DNA of 20,888 bases from Clavulina sp. PMI_390 (GCA_015039315.1 WIDE01000023.1:7235-28122), one strand, 5' to 3'. Shown: positions 9,245 to 20,060, counted from the stretch's first letter. The notes: generated by a model not told the origin, from the letters alone. Program-made: numbers and translations.

Positions 9245-11733
9245 TTACACCGTATCGTCCTCGACAACCTCTGGCTTGTGAACAAGTTTGCGCTTCCCCA
9301 GTTCCGATTCATCCTCGATATACTCCTGCAATTTGATGAGGGCCTCAACATCATGTTGGGAAGGATTGTGTCCGACAACCCTGAATGCCTCGGCATGTGT
9401 GCGCTCGAGTATATCAGCCATTGAGAGGCTCCCTGACTCCAGATCTTGGATGAACTGGTCGCGGCTCATATTGGCATTAGGTGTGATGGCGGCTGAAGTG
9501 GAGACGTCCGTGGATGTGAGGTAGGAGAAAATCAAACAAGCCAAACCAAGAAAATAGAGCAAGGGTAACAATTGAGCAAACGACGACTCATCAGTGAAGC
9601 TATAGCTATAGAAGGAAACATATAACTCACGAGATTGCTCTGTCTCAGCATCGGCATGCGCCTTGAACAACGCACTTAGGGAAGGAATTGTGCCATTGAG
9701 CCCGATAATAGTATGGATCAAATTGGGATATAAAGTGATCCAGTCAGCAATAACGATATTAATGCCTTTGTTGGGCCCCCACTCGTTCAACCATTTGACG
9801 ATCAAGGGGTTACCTCCTTGCGCGAGGGCGCTAAGCGAGCTGTAGCTGCGGCCAGCCAACCCGGACACAATGACGCTCGCATCAGGCGTTACCTGACACT
9901 GTAAGACAAATGGAATATTCCTCTTTTTAGTGAGCTCGCTGTCCAAGGCTGTTTTGATATCCGCAAAGTTCGCTTTGTCGGGCCAGGGGGATGTAATCGT
10001 AGATTGGGGCCAGAGGAAATTGTGTTTGGCAACAACATCTTTATCGGCATAGAAGACGATGATGCGAGCTTTTGTGGCCCAAAAGTCATTCAGCTTGGCG
10101 TTGGAGTTGAAGCCATCGACCCCGCCCTTGTTCGACCCTTTTGGGTTGTACACAGCGAGAACATCAGAGAACTTCGAAGTGAGAAAGTCGGTGAGACCAA
10201 CGTGATCCTTGTCCTCCATGGCATAGAAATGATTGAAATCGAGAATCACAACCTCCTTTTCGTTGCCCGTAGTTGACAGAAAAGTTGAGAGCTGGTTGAA
10301 CAGCTCCGACATATATACTGACTCCAAGCCATGCACGAAGCATAGATAATCTGAGCCTTGGACCCGGAGATCGAAGTAACGAACTCCAGCGTTCAGCTGG
10401 GTAAGGAAGTTATCGGGTTGGGCAATAGACCAGATTGCAATGACTTGCTTGACAATGACGGCAGGTAAAGGGAGGGCTTCAATGATTCGGACGAACGGGG
10501 GCAAATCCTTGCCAATTGGCTGTAGTGCGGTGATACCATAAGTGCCGGAGTCGTGTGACCCAGGTATGGCAATCTCGCGAAGCATCTTGGGCCCAATGGT
10601 GGTGGCGATTTTAGCCATCCATGGCCCAACTGGAGACGGAGGTGTGCATAGGATGCCCATGGCATAGCCATTGATACCGAGGAAGAGACGCTCCTCGGCT
10701 CTTCCATCAAGAGCAAGGCGCACCTCATGCTTCCCTCGTCCGGGAAGAGCGTTTGTACCCATGATGTTGCCCTTCTCATCGACGCTGTATACATAGCCAT
10801 TGCAGCCATAGTATGCGAACGCCTTGCCAGCGACGACGTCAGTAACGTTGTATCCGCAACCTGCGAGCAAGATTTAGTGATTGGAGAGTGAATCTTTTAT
10901 AAAGATACAAGAAGATAAATCCATGACAGCATACCTGGAAGGCTTGTAAAATAGATGGTACTGACGTCGCTCGCCTTTACCGCGATGCCGTAGCCGTTTA
11001 TACCAATGAAGAGGACCCCTCCATCATCTCGGAGAGCGAGCTTCGATTCTGCTCTCCCCGTGCCACTCAGGGTATTCTGATGCTTCAACTCGCCATTCGA
11101 GGCATCGATCATGAAGAGATAACCATTGCAAATGGCGTAGCAGCAGCCATCGCCGCCAGCCACTGTCGTGATGTCGTAGCCACTTCCAGGAAGATTATTC
11201 TCCCAGATAGTAGTTAGATCGGTGGGTTTGACTCCTACCGCGTTGCCCTGGATGCCGACGAGCAGGACATCTGCATTTACAGTCAAGGCAAGACGTGCTT
11301 CATGGGCGCCAAGTTTGGGGAAGTCTCGATTAATCTTAACTACGCCCGTGTTCCAGTCGAAACCGTAGAGTGAACCATTGCAGGTCGCGTAAGCAATCTT
11401 GCTACCGCGAACCCCAAGCAAATTGACGACATTGTAACCTGATGCAGAAAGGTTCGATGCCCACTTGACGGCGAGGGAGGTGGCGTCGAGCCCGACAATG
11501 TAGCCAAAAATGCCAACAAGCAGTACAGAGTCATCGCCCGACATGGCCAGGCGTACTTCGTGTTCTCCATAACCCGAGAGGCTGTTTTTCTTGAGAACTT
11601 CACCACTGATGAGGTCGAGGAGATAGACGTAGCCGTTACAACCGGCGTACACTTTTGTACCGGAGACAAGAGTAGAAGTTGTGCTATAGCCAGCGCCGGG
11701 AAGGCTCGTCGACCAGTATGACTGGAGAGACAT
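9245..11733 (-). CDS. Propeller-PLCXD fusion protein, gene B
   Basis: Model: complement of exons 10935-11733, 9631-10860 and 9245-9492 (introns 74 and 138 nt), 758 aa. It is a paralogue of gene A with the same order: four ~84-aa CNGY/GI-x-GY repeats (residues ~7-340), PI-PLC X barrel (~355-645), conserved tail. Catalytic His369 lies in IPGSHDSGTY and His443 in FVHGL; YFDLRV and VVILDFNHFY are also intact, so an active phosphodiesterase is expected. Repeat 2 is eroded (CNGS for CNGY, and a Gly-Asn in the second half for Gly-Tyr). Exon 1 is 799 nt, exactly as in gene A. The 138-nt last intron is a multiple of three with no stop. If retained it adds 46 residues including a hydrophobic stretch of about 19; I prefer splicing because the joined product aligns with A (PAITPN versus PAIVPN). 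Transcribed in the same direction as A and C. Confidence 0.88.
10623..11715 (-). repeat. Four ~84-aa propeller repeats in PLC gene B
   Basis: These correspond to the repeats of gene A, starting near residues 7, 91, 177 and 261, with the last crossing the first intron. C-N-G-Y is kept in repeats 1, 3 and 4 and is C-N-G-S in repeat 2. The paired G-I-x-G-Y half is G-I-F-G-Y in repeat 1 and G-I-Q-G-N in repeat 2. The change in repeat 2 suggests relaxed constraint or specialisation of one blade pair. Confidence 0.72.
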
Positions 11734-12759
11734 GATGGCTGGATGTCACTGATGCTGAGGGGTGAGGTTTGTCCGATACACCCTGCTACGTCCAGGCTTT
11801 ATCCACTTGACTGGTCAGGGCGAGGATCTCAGATGTAGAGCCAATCATTCCACGCATGATCGACCGGCATTGGACATCCATGATACGCACTAATTGCATG
11901 CATCCTGCATTTACGAGATCTTGCAGGGTTGGAAGCAGTGTATACTCCTTTCTAGTCCCTTGGACGTAAGCGAGCCAATTCGAGCAACTTTAGAGGGTGA
12001 GGGTGATCCCTTATAAAGTGATGAGATCCAAAACGGGAGAAGTCCTTGATGTAGACGGTAGAGATGCCAAGCAAAGAGGACCAATCGCAAAGTGCGAGTC
12101 AATAAGGGTTGAAATTGTGTGTCGGTGCCAGATCAATCTCATTATAAGCCAAGTTGGACCTCAATTAACAGAGTGCCGAGTAACTCGAACAGGGGGTGCA
12201 GACATTCTAAGAATCTAACGACATCAGCCGGGTCATGACAAATTCCCAAATCACGCCTGGTCAGATGTGAGAATCTATACACACACATTGGATATTGTTC
12301 CGAGTATGCATAGTTCAGCTAATAGGAGACGAAATGAATGTCTTCTCTTACTAACATATTAATGTTGGTAAAAGGGACCAGGTGCTGAACTGAAAGGCTT
12401 CTGTTTTGCTTGGGCGCTTCCGACTCGAACCAATCATAGAGAGTCATGCAACGAGACGCCTGCCAATTATTCACATGCGAAGCAGAAACATGCACTGAAA
12501 TTCACAAGAACGAAAAAAGTACAAGGAGATAAAAAGACAAGGAAACCAGTTGAGGGAAAAAAGCTACAGTAGTTCAAGTCCATGGTAATACATAATGGTG
12601 AGGCCTCAATTGTCCGACTAGGTAGAGCAATGGTGGCATGCAATATGGAGTTCTGAATTGTGATGAAAGAAGAGATATGAGGGTATCAAATGAAATCGTC
12701 ATATCATGAGTGATGATGATGCTCGTGGAAGAAAAATAGAGATTTCGGGCAAGATCTCC
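11734..12759. other. Intergenic region, PLC gene B promoter side and LRR gene 3' side
   Basis: About 1 kb with no supported gene. Two possible TATA-like elements for gene B on the minus strand are GATAAAG (complement of 11797-11803) and TTATAA near 12012, but neither is as clear as the one upstream of gene A. The part from 12480 to 12759 is AT- and A-rich on the plus strand and is the 3' flank of the LRR gene. Short open frames at 11911-12218 have no recognisable content. Confidence 0.45.
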
Positions 12760-14948
12760 CTACAGGGATCCGAACAGGCAAGAACCGCAAGACCCCGTCG
12801 TAGCGTTGGCTCCGTTCAAGCCCAACTCTGTGCTTCGCAAATCACAGCTCTGCAGCGTGGAGCCTGCAGCGGTGCACAACGCACTGGGAACACTCCCGCC
12901 CAGGCCCGAGTTGCCCGCAACGTTGAGCGTCGCCAAGCCACTTGGGAAGCCATCCGAGGACGAGGAGGACGACAGCGAGGTGAACTGGTTCTGCGAGAGG
13001 TTTACTTCAGTCAGAGCTGAAAAGGCGCTAAAGTCGGGTATGGATCCGCTCAGTGAGTTGGTCGAGAGGTCGAGCGTCGTGAGCGAGCTCTTCACTGCGT
13101 TGGATGCAGCTGTGATTGCTCCTCCTGCAGACGACAGGCTCTGTCCGTTGACAATGACAGACTTGAGTTGTGCAGGTGAAGTAAAGAGAGACGAAGGGAG
13201 ACTGGAGCCAAGCTGGGGGTTCTTCACGAGCGTGAGCGAGGTCAGGTTCGTGGACTGCTTGAAGAAGTCATCGGACAGGGGACCCGTGAGCGCCGTAGAT
13301 TGCACTGTCAACGTCTGTAGCGAAGGCATCGCAAACACAGAGGTTACATTCGAAGTCGAATTTGTGCTCGAAGACACAAAGATCGAGCCAGTGGGGACGT
13401 TCCCGTCGCCTGTTATGCTCAAAGTCTTCACTGCGACCAGCCCCGCAGGTAAGCTGGTTGGAAGCGTGGCTGGAACACCGGGGAAAACGAGCGTGAGGCT
13501 TGAGACCCTCCCTTGAGTATCGCATTGCACGCCACTCCAGGATCCACATGGGTCCGCATCCTTGAGCCATCCAACGTTTGTGAGCGCAGAGCTATTACTC
13601 GCCGCCCGCGCGATATCCCCTAGGGCACAGAACTGCAAAGCAGCCCCCTGGCCCGTAATAGGGGCATTGGAAGAGGAAAAATCGTTGGGCACGGTTTGGA
13701 GAATAGAGGCGCATGTCGAGCACGGGTACGAGGTGGGATTGCTCGCGGCGTTGAGTTTGAACTGAGAAATACAATCTTTCACAGCCTGAGAGACGCCACC
13801 TGTTCCACTGGTGCTGCCTCCAGTGCCGCTGGAGCCTCCATCAGAGGTCGAGGAGGGCTGCGTGAGCTGGGCAACCTTGACGTTGAGGAAAACGTTATTG
13901 CCCAGGAGATAGATGAGGATAATGATGAGTAAAATGAGCCAGAAGCGCCCCTTTTTCTCTTTTTTGGCCGGCTTCTGCTTTTTTCCGCAGAAGAAGAAGC
14001 AGCTACGGTTCTTCTTTGACTTGCGGTCCTCACTGTAGTCACGCTGTTCGCCATCGATGACAATGTGATTGTGGACTTGGACCGGTTTCGCCTCCTGCTG
14101 TGCAGAAGAGTTTGCGGCCGCACCATTGTGGTAATGGTGGTGAATGGTATGAGTGGGGAGCAGGATCGGAGGACGGGTAGGTCTGAGGATGTTGAGTGGC
14201 CGCCATGTCGTGAGCCTGTTGGGAACAAAGGACGACGCTGACGACACTAGAACGGTATCATGAGCAACCCAAGGATACGAAATGGAACTTATGACGAAGA
14301 CTCACCAGGGGTGGCGGGGTTCGGGGACTCGGCTTCCTCAATGCCACGGTCACGCTTCCAGAACGAGAACCGGGCAAACATGGATCGCTGCTGGCGATCA
14401 TCGTTGGAACCATATCGCTCCGCGTCTCGCATCGATTTGGAATGTCTCAGTTGGGAGGAGAGAGTGGTGCTACGCTCAAGTTGGGTGGCGGGTTGAGAGG
14501 CACCAGCACTCGCCAAGCCTTGCTCGACGAGCGTGCCATGACTCTTATTGTGCATATGCGTAAGCTCGATAGGATCGGGGCGTTTCTTGCCCTGAGTGCT
14601 AGTCGAGGTGGATGCAGCGGGCATCTCGGGTTGCACTTCTTGAGTATCGAGGTGGTTGGAGTTGATATTGGTAGGAGGAAGGGAAGGAACAGGAGGAGGC
14701 GGAGAATCACAAGCAACTGTAGGAGAAGAGGCGGCTGAGTGAATGGTGGTCGCGGGTGACCAACGAGATCTGAGCTCTCTATTTCCAGCTCCTACAACGC
14801 TTGTTGAGGTGGAGAGGTGGGTGAGGTTTGAGCGGAACTTTGTCGCGCGTTCCTCCCATTGTGACAAATGGGTAGATGAAGGAGAGATCGGAGGAAGCTG
14901 GGGTGCTTTGTCTCCAGTGTTAGCTGCGGCGGCGAGCGATGAGGGCAT
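12760..14948 (-). CDS. Single-pass membrane protein with plant-like LRR ectodomain
   Basis: Model: complement of exons 14306-14948 and 12760-14246 (one 59-nt intron), 709 aa. Residues 1-~290 are low-complexity, Ser/Pro/Thr-rich with a His-rich patch. A basic, Cys-containing segment (RSCFFFCGKKQK, then KKEKKGR) precedes one strongly hydrophobic span at ~316-334. By the positive-inside rule the N-terminus is cytosolic and the C-terminus extracellular (type II), with possible palmitoylation of the Cys pair. After a Ser/Gly/Thr linker comes an LRRNT-like module with DPCGSWSGVQCD and GRVSSLTL. About six degenerate LRRs follow, including LTTLDLSTNSLSGSIP and LTEVNLSQNQFTSL, and then a Cys-containing cap. 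Many N-x-S/T sites fit glycosylation. No kinase domain is visible. Role unknown; a cell-surface or wall sensing/binding role is inferred only from architecture. The first in-frame ATG after an upstream stop was taken as start. Confidence 0.82.
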
Positions 14949-15549
14949 AGAAGGTGGCTGGTTTGGCGGGTAGCAAGTGTTGGTATATGAGATGATGGTC
15001 AAAGCAATAAGCAATTAGCAAGAAGCAGTGGCTGGAGAGAATGTGGAGCCAGCGTTCAAGAAATGAGGGTAGTCTAGTGATGAAGAGAGTGTGTGTGTCT
15101 GGCGTCGTTAACAGGGGAAAAGAAAAGCGAATCGGGGCATCCTAACAAAGGGAAAGCATTAGTGTGGGGGGTTATTTGGTCAGGATTGATTCTCCTATTC
15201 AATCGTGGGAATAACACCGAGGCCAAAGCAACAGCGCCTTTTGTCCTCACCGTTGGCAACCGGCGCTTAGCAACCTCAGGGCTTGGGTCGGCGTTAAACA
15301 ATTAATGTTGCATGCATTATCACAAAGGCAGGCGTAAATTATTTTACAGTTGCTGCGGACCACGTCAATTAGACGAAGATGAAGAATTGTTACCTAGAGT
15401 GACAGCTCCCTCGGACAATCATTGACTCATGAGTAATAGCACTTGCTAAAAGTAATGCATGCGTCGTCAATCACCCGCCAATTAGTCAACCCCATAAAGC
15501 AATGCTAACGGCCAATTCAGCCCGAACGAGCACTAAGCCCATCCTACCG
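14949..15549. other. Intergenic region upstream of the LRR gene
   Basis: About 600 bp between the LRR gene start and the stop of the SulP gene, both on the minus strand. It holds a short GT dinucleotide run near 15089-15097 and AT-rich sequence near 15310-15340. I see no coding potential with family support. It presumably contains the LRR gene promoter and the SulP 3' end. Confidence 0.45.
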
Positions 15550-18500
15550 TCAGAAGTTCATCGTTCCAGCGAAATCGTACTCGATGGCACCCATTGCGCT
15601 CGCCACATTTCTACAGAAAATTTGGATTGTTCTCCTTAGCGTGGCGTCTCAGCAAGACGAGGGGAAAGAAACGTACTGGTGAACCCTTGTGAGAGGCACC
15701 ACATCGGGCACAATGCCTGCCTTGTGGAAGTTCTCCAAATGCCCATTCAGCAAATGCGCAAAGTGAACCTGGACGTTTCGGGCCTGCAGATCGTTGAGCG
15801 AAGCGGAAGAAGGATCGTCAACAATAGGAATGAAGCGGAGAGGAAAGCACAGCTTACTTTATACGTCTGGCACACCTCAAGAATAATCTGGGTGGCACTA
15901 TAGAGTGATCTCCGTAAGTATCACGATGGCCACACCTGTGCTGTCCTTGCATCACTCACGAAGCGTCAATAACTTCCACATCAGCCATATGGAACACGAG
16001 TGCCCGCATCTCTGTCCTCCTTCTCGCAGGCGTCGAAGGATGCGCTTTCTGCGGTCCATAGAGCTCCAAACGTCGAAGGCGCTCCTTCAGCTGACCTGTA
16101 TTCGCTATTCACAGAAGTTAAAGATTAGAGGCATTATGCCAAGGGAATGAAAAAGCGGTCAGGTACATACCAAAGTCCAAGTCGTCCCGCACCCTCACGA
16201 TGAGCACTCCAGGAGTCTGCTCACTACCCACCATGTCCGCGTCTTGTACAACCTCATCAACTTCGCCGTTGTCGGGAAGTAATGGAGCGTCATCGTCGGC
16301 ATATTCTGGGGCCTGGTGGATTGGCTTCCATCGGTCTGTGCCTGGCACACGGCCCTGTAGCGATGGAGAAGGGATAAGTTGTGAGTGGGCGGATGTTTGG
16401 GGCCATGCTCAAGACTCATTGGACGTACGAGGATGTTAATGTGAGGCTTCGAGCTCCGTCGTACGATCAGGATAAGTGAGACGCAGACGCTAACGATGAT
16501 GCCTACTTCAACGCTCCAGAACACCGTGAAGACGAATGTGAGGAGCATCATGAAGAGGTCTGTCCATGCTGACATCCTAGATCACCATACAGGAAAGGCA
16601 CAAGGGTTAGTCCTAGGAAAGATTTCATCAATGAGCGAAAATGGGACGCACTTCCAGTAGTACTTGATCTCATGTGGCGATTCCGCTAAGATCGAGTTCA
16701 CCACCAATCCAATACTATATATACCAATCGCGCCCCGTTATTGCAGTGAAGATCAGTATAAATAATCGCAACAATGTAGGGCAAATACTCACACAGCAGC
16801 CAGCACGCATTTTGGCAAGAACCTCAACGCTGGCAAGAGCAACCACACGCTCAGGATCACCAAAGCTGAGCATACCAGGCTTGCCATTTGGGTCCTGCCT
16901 CCCGCGTCGCCATTCATCTTGCTTCGTGTGATGCTCCCATAAGCAGGGAGAGTTCCAGGGATGAAGGACGCGAGGAGATTGCCAGCCCCAAGCGCGACGA
17001 GCTCACGGTTAGGGGAGATGGAGTACTGGAAGCGAGCGGCATTTTGTTTTGCTGCGGATATAGAGTCTAGGAAACCTGCGATGGATATAAGGCTGGTGGG
17101 GCAGTGCGCGGAAATGAGTTAGTTGTTAGTAAGTCGTATGAAGAGAGTGACGTACAGCGCGGTGGACGTCGTCTTTTGTAAATAGTTTAGGGAGAGCGAG
17201 TTGATCGGAAAATCGAAAATCTCGCCCGGCTGAAGCTTTACAAGGCCGAGTGTTGACACTCCTTGCTTATGCCAATCATACACGTCGGAGAACACTACAC
17301 CCCAGGTCACCAACCAATAAGATATTATCTGTATCGCCACCTCCTTGAAGGCAGCAAAGATACGTACCGGTAGTCATCACCACCACAACAAAAACTTCGG
17401 GCAAATATATCGCCTGGGCCCACCTTCCTCCCTTCCTTGCTACCTTCCTCTTCGCCCATCGGAGTATTAGAAGCGCCGCCAAGCTGCCAAAGCTAATGGC
17501 CACCGTCAGCCTGCCCCGTGGTGATGAGAACGCTTTGTCTAAGTGCTCAAGAATGAACAGGACTTTTTCAGGGACGGTGACAGGAGGGTCGGCAACGGTA
17601 TGTTGAAGTAATTCAAGGCCAAGCATTGGGATAAGCTGTTCGACCATAATAATGACCGCCTATTCGTTGACAAGATGCGTGATTAGTCCAGAGCCCGGAG
17701 AAGGAGTTGCGAGTTGAAGACGTACGACGGCTGTAATGAACCCACGAAGGAGCGCTCGGCTCAGAACCACGTCCAAAAATCCTAGACGGAGCATGCCCAA
17801 TACGAAGGAAATCAAGCCAACCTACAACAATACAGTTAGTTGTGATGCTGGAAAGGATAGAGACTAGACCTGCTTGCAGAGCGACTCACTTGGAATACTA
17901 CAATCGTACTGATAGCTTCCGCAGCTAGCTTTCCATCTCCCTCATGAGGATGTTCGTCTGGTGTCAACAACGCTGAGATCGTCTGCCCCACAAGCAAGCT
18001 GAGTGCTGCTTCGGGCCCGACATTAAGCTGCCTGCATGTCCCGAAGAGAGCATACATGATGCCTGGAACCGCACTAGCGAACAGCCCAGTGGAAGCATCG
18101 AGGTGTGCAAGGGAAGTCGCATATGACATGGACTGTGGGATAAGCACTGAGGCGACGGATACACCAGCAGCTAGGTCTCCCCAGAACCTGGTTGCCGAGG
18201 GAGACAATAGGATGGTCGACCGTGAATAGACCAGTATTGCCCACGATCATGACGCCAAGCCCATGTCGATCCGGAAGCAGAGAGAGAGATTATCCCATTC
18301 ATATTCGAAATTTTCGGAAGCAAACCAGAAGCGAGCACCATTCGGGGGAAGTCACATTACGGGAGCCAGGGAGCAGAGAAGAAGCGGGGAGAAAATCAGC
18401 CTCGATTCAAGTCTTTCTCCCACAGGGGGCTAACCGCGTGACGCTGGGGATGAACAAGACGACATACATGGAAAGTTTGTAATTCGGGATCCACTCAAGG

Positions 18501-18887
18501 GCAGGCACATAATACTGAGCGCGTTGTTTGAATTTGACCCATGTGACGCCAGACCCTGCAGCTCTGCTGCCGGACCGTTGCGAGATGGAGTTGTACTCTA
18601 ACAAGAAAAACGCCGTGAGAGAATATTCCAAATGCACTATCCATTGAAGAAAAAAAAAGAGACATACGCCGTTTGGCGTCCGTTGAGGGCCTTGGCAAGC
18701 CTGGCAATGAGTCGTCAGGTGTCCCAGTGGGGCCAGGACCGAGTAAGGAGCTAGTCTCGGTAACACCGATGCTTGTTTCAGGGTTTGAAGACTCATTATG
18801 GGGGGGATGGATAGCTGCATCCGTGATAGTAGTGAACGATTCCGTCCGCGAAAGGAGGCCTGAGGTGTCTGTGAGGTGAAAGGTCAT
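15550..18887 (-). CDS. SulP-family anion (sulfate-type) transporter with STAS domain
   Basis: Model: complement of 14 exons: 18668-18887, 18468-18597, 17890-18187, 17726-17821, 17368-17659, 17156-17294, 16793-17092, 16652-16714, 16429-16576, 16171-16354, 15960-16104, 15858-15897, 15677-15783 and 15550-15610. All introns are GT-AG and the product is 740 aa. A Ser/Thr-rich cytosolic N-terminus (~1-95) precedes the SulP core. Its signature runs from GDLAAGVSVASVLIPQSMSY through GLFASAVPGIMYALFGT to NVGPEAALSLLVGQ. Later membrane blocks include ITAVAVIIMVEQLIPMLG, SIAGFLDSISAAKQ and AWTDLFMMLLTFVFTV. A STAS domain (~610-735) follows, with ALVFHMADVEVIDASATQ. Known for the family: membrane transport of sulfate or other anions, with STAS as the cytosolic regulatory part. 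Substrate is not provable from sequence, and the core looks closer to SulP proteins of the fungal vacuolar/YGR125W-like group than to Sul1/Sul2, from memory only. Intron 2 is unusually long (280 nt). Confidence 0.88.
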
Positions 18888-19128
18888 TATGATCGGAGTG
18901 GAGCCTTCTACTGTTCAGAGGAGTGCAGTTGAGACCATGACAAGTAAGCATCAGAAAGAAATGCTGAATTTTCGTTACATTGTTAAAGTTCCGTCCGATA
19001 GTGGGAAACGACTCTTTCTGACTCTCAACAACCCCAGCAAAGAAGCAGTTGAAGTCGGCCACTTGCGCGTGACGTCGGGCAGAACGTGACGTGACTTCGA
19101 CAACAACACAGCACGCACAACCAACATC
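18888..19128. promoter_or_regulatory. Divergent promoter, SulP transporter / RBM18 homologue
   Basis: Only 241 bp separate the two start codons, so both genes probably share a bidirectional promoter. Two TGACGT cores (19070-19075 and 19087-19092), the first in a palindromic TGACGTC context, lie 37-60 bp upstream of the RBM18 ATG. TGACGT is the classical CRE/ATF-type bZIP site. No TATA box is obvious for either gene, which fits a housekeeping promoter. Confidence 0.55.
19070..19094 (+). promoter_or_regulatory. Paired TGACGT (CRE-like bZIP) sites
   Basis: TGACGTCG begins at 19070 and TGACGTGA at 19087, 17 bp apart and therefore roughly on opposite faces of the helix. They are in the proximal promoter or leader of the RBM18 homologue and ~185 bp from the SulP start. 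Binding by an ATF/CREB-like factor is inferred from the core motif only. Confidence 0.45.
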
Positions 19129-20040
19129 ATGGCCGACTCAGAGCCCACCGCATCTACGTCTACCCCACCAGCGACCTCTAGTCCAAAGGCATCTGCGTCT
19201 TCCCTTCTAACATTTCCTACACAAGAAGCACCTGCAACGCTCCCACCACCAAAGACGATACCAGCATCCAAAAAACAGGAGATCTTGAGCAACAGGCTCT
19301 ATGTCGGCAACCTGCATCCAACCATCGACGAGTATGTATCAAATATCCTCCCTTCTGTTTCTTGCTTACTCAGAAATGCCTTCACTAGATCATCATTGCT
19401 CAAAATATTCTCGAAATGTGGCAAAGTTTCCCGTCTGGACTACCTGTTCCATAAGTCTGGTCCCGCCAAGGGAAAGCCACGAGGATATGCCTTCGTTGAA
19501 TTCTCAGATCCAAAGGTGCTTAGTAACTTCACTTAAATCTTCTATTTACTCTCGAGGCCTCGATTCTTGGCCCTGAACGGCGAGCACTGACTTCAACCGC
19601 CCAACCCATTTGCCCTCGCACATTTCACTCAGGAAGCTAAGAAAGCCGTAGACAACTTGCACGACCGCGCTGTCCGAGGACGCAAACTCATCGTGTCATT
19701 CGCCACCCAATCCTCACACGCCGACGCCCCTTTCCCATCCTCCTCTCATTCTGGCCCAGGTGGCCCCATGCGTCGGCGGCATGACGATGCAAACCGAACG
19801 ACGACGTTGTCGCTAATCAAGACCCCGTCATCATCCCGCGGCGGAGGCGGGGGCGGCGGGGGAGGTGGCAAAGGGAAGAGTACAGAGAGCAAAATTGCTC
19901 AGCTCGAGGCGAAGCTGAAAGAGCTTCGGGACCAGCCGGCCACAGGCGTAGTCGCTCCTACGCCAGGCAGTGGGAGTGGGTTGGCTTCACTGCCGCGGAA
20001 ACCTGCCCCTCCCCGTGGAGGATACGGTATTGCTAAGTAA
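19129..20040 (+). CDS. RBM18-like RRM RNA-binding protein
   Basis: Model: exons 19129-19331, 19389-19515 and 19633-20040 (introns 57 and 117 nt), 245 aa. A Ser/Thr/Pro-rich leader precedes a single RRM at ~57-140: RNP2 is RLYVGNL, RNP1 is KPRGYAFVEF, with the family-specific LDYLFHKSG between them, then AKKAVDNLHDR and GRKLIVSFA. The C-terminal part carries a run of ten Gly and a predicted helix, SKIAQLEAKLKEL. The RRM with LFHKSG plus a short C-terminal K-I-x-x-x-E-A-K-L helix matches the metazoan RBM18 pattern. Family role is poorly defined: nuclear RNA binding. The second intron uses a weak donor (AAG|GTGCTT) but joins the RRM exactly (SDPK/EAKK). Acceptor choice for intron 1 has an in-frame alternative 15 nt upstream that would leave an intron of only 42 nt. 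Divergent from the SulP gene and convergent with PLC gene C. Confidence 0.88.
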
Positions 20041-20060
20041 CAATGTTATACAACAACTTG

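Noticed and set aside
10004..10276. 90-codon plus-strand open frame
   Set aside because: Lies antisense within the PLC barrel of gene B and has no independent support.
9245..10870. Single 541-codon open frame read as an uninterrupted gene
   Set aside because: It begins inside the first intron of gene B at a non-ATG codon and runs through the stop-free last intron. Alignment to gene A and consensus splice sites support the three-exon model instead, although retention of the last intron is kept as a finding.
12400..12460. Possible tRNA-like TTCGA/GACTCGAACC string near 12420
   Set aside because: No matching acceptor and anticodon stems can be formed around it by eye, so no cloverleaf is supported.
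12806..13516. 236-codon plus-strand open frame
   Set aside because: Antisense shadow of the Ser/Leu-rich LRR exon, whose codon bias keeps the opposite frame open. The minus-strand product has the real LRR and LRRNT motifs.
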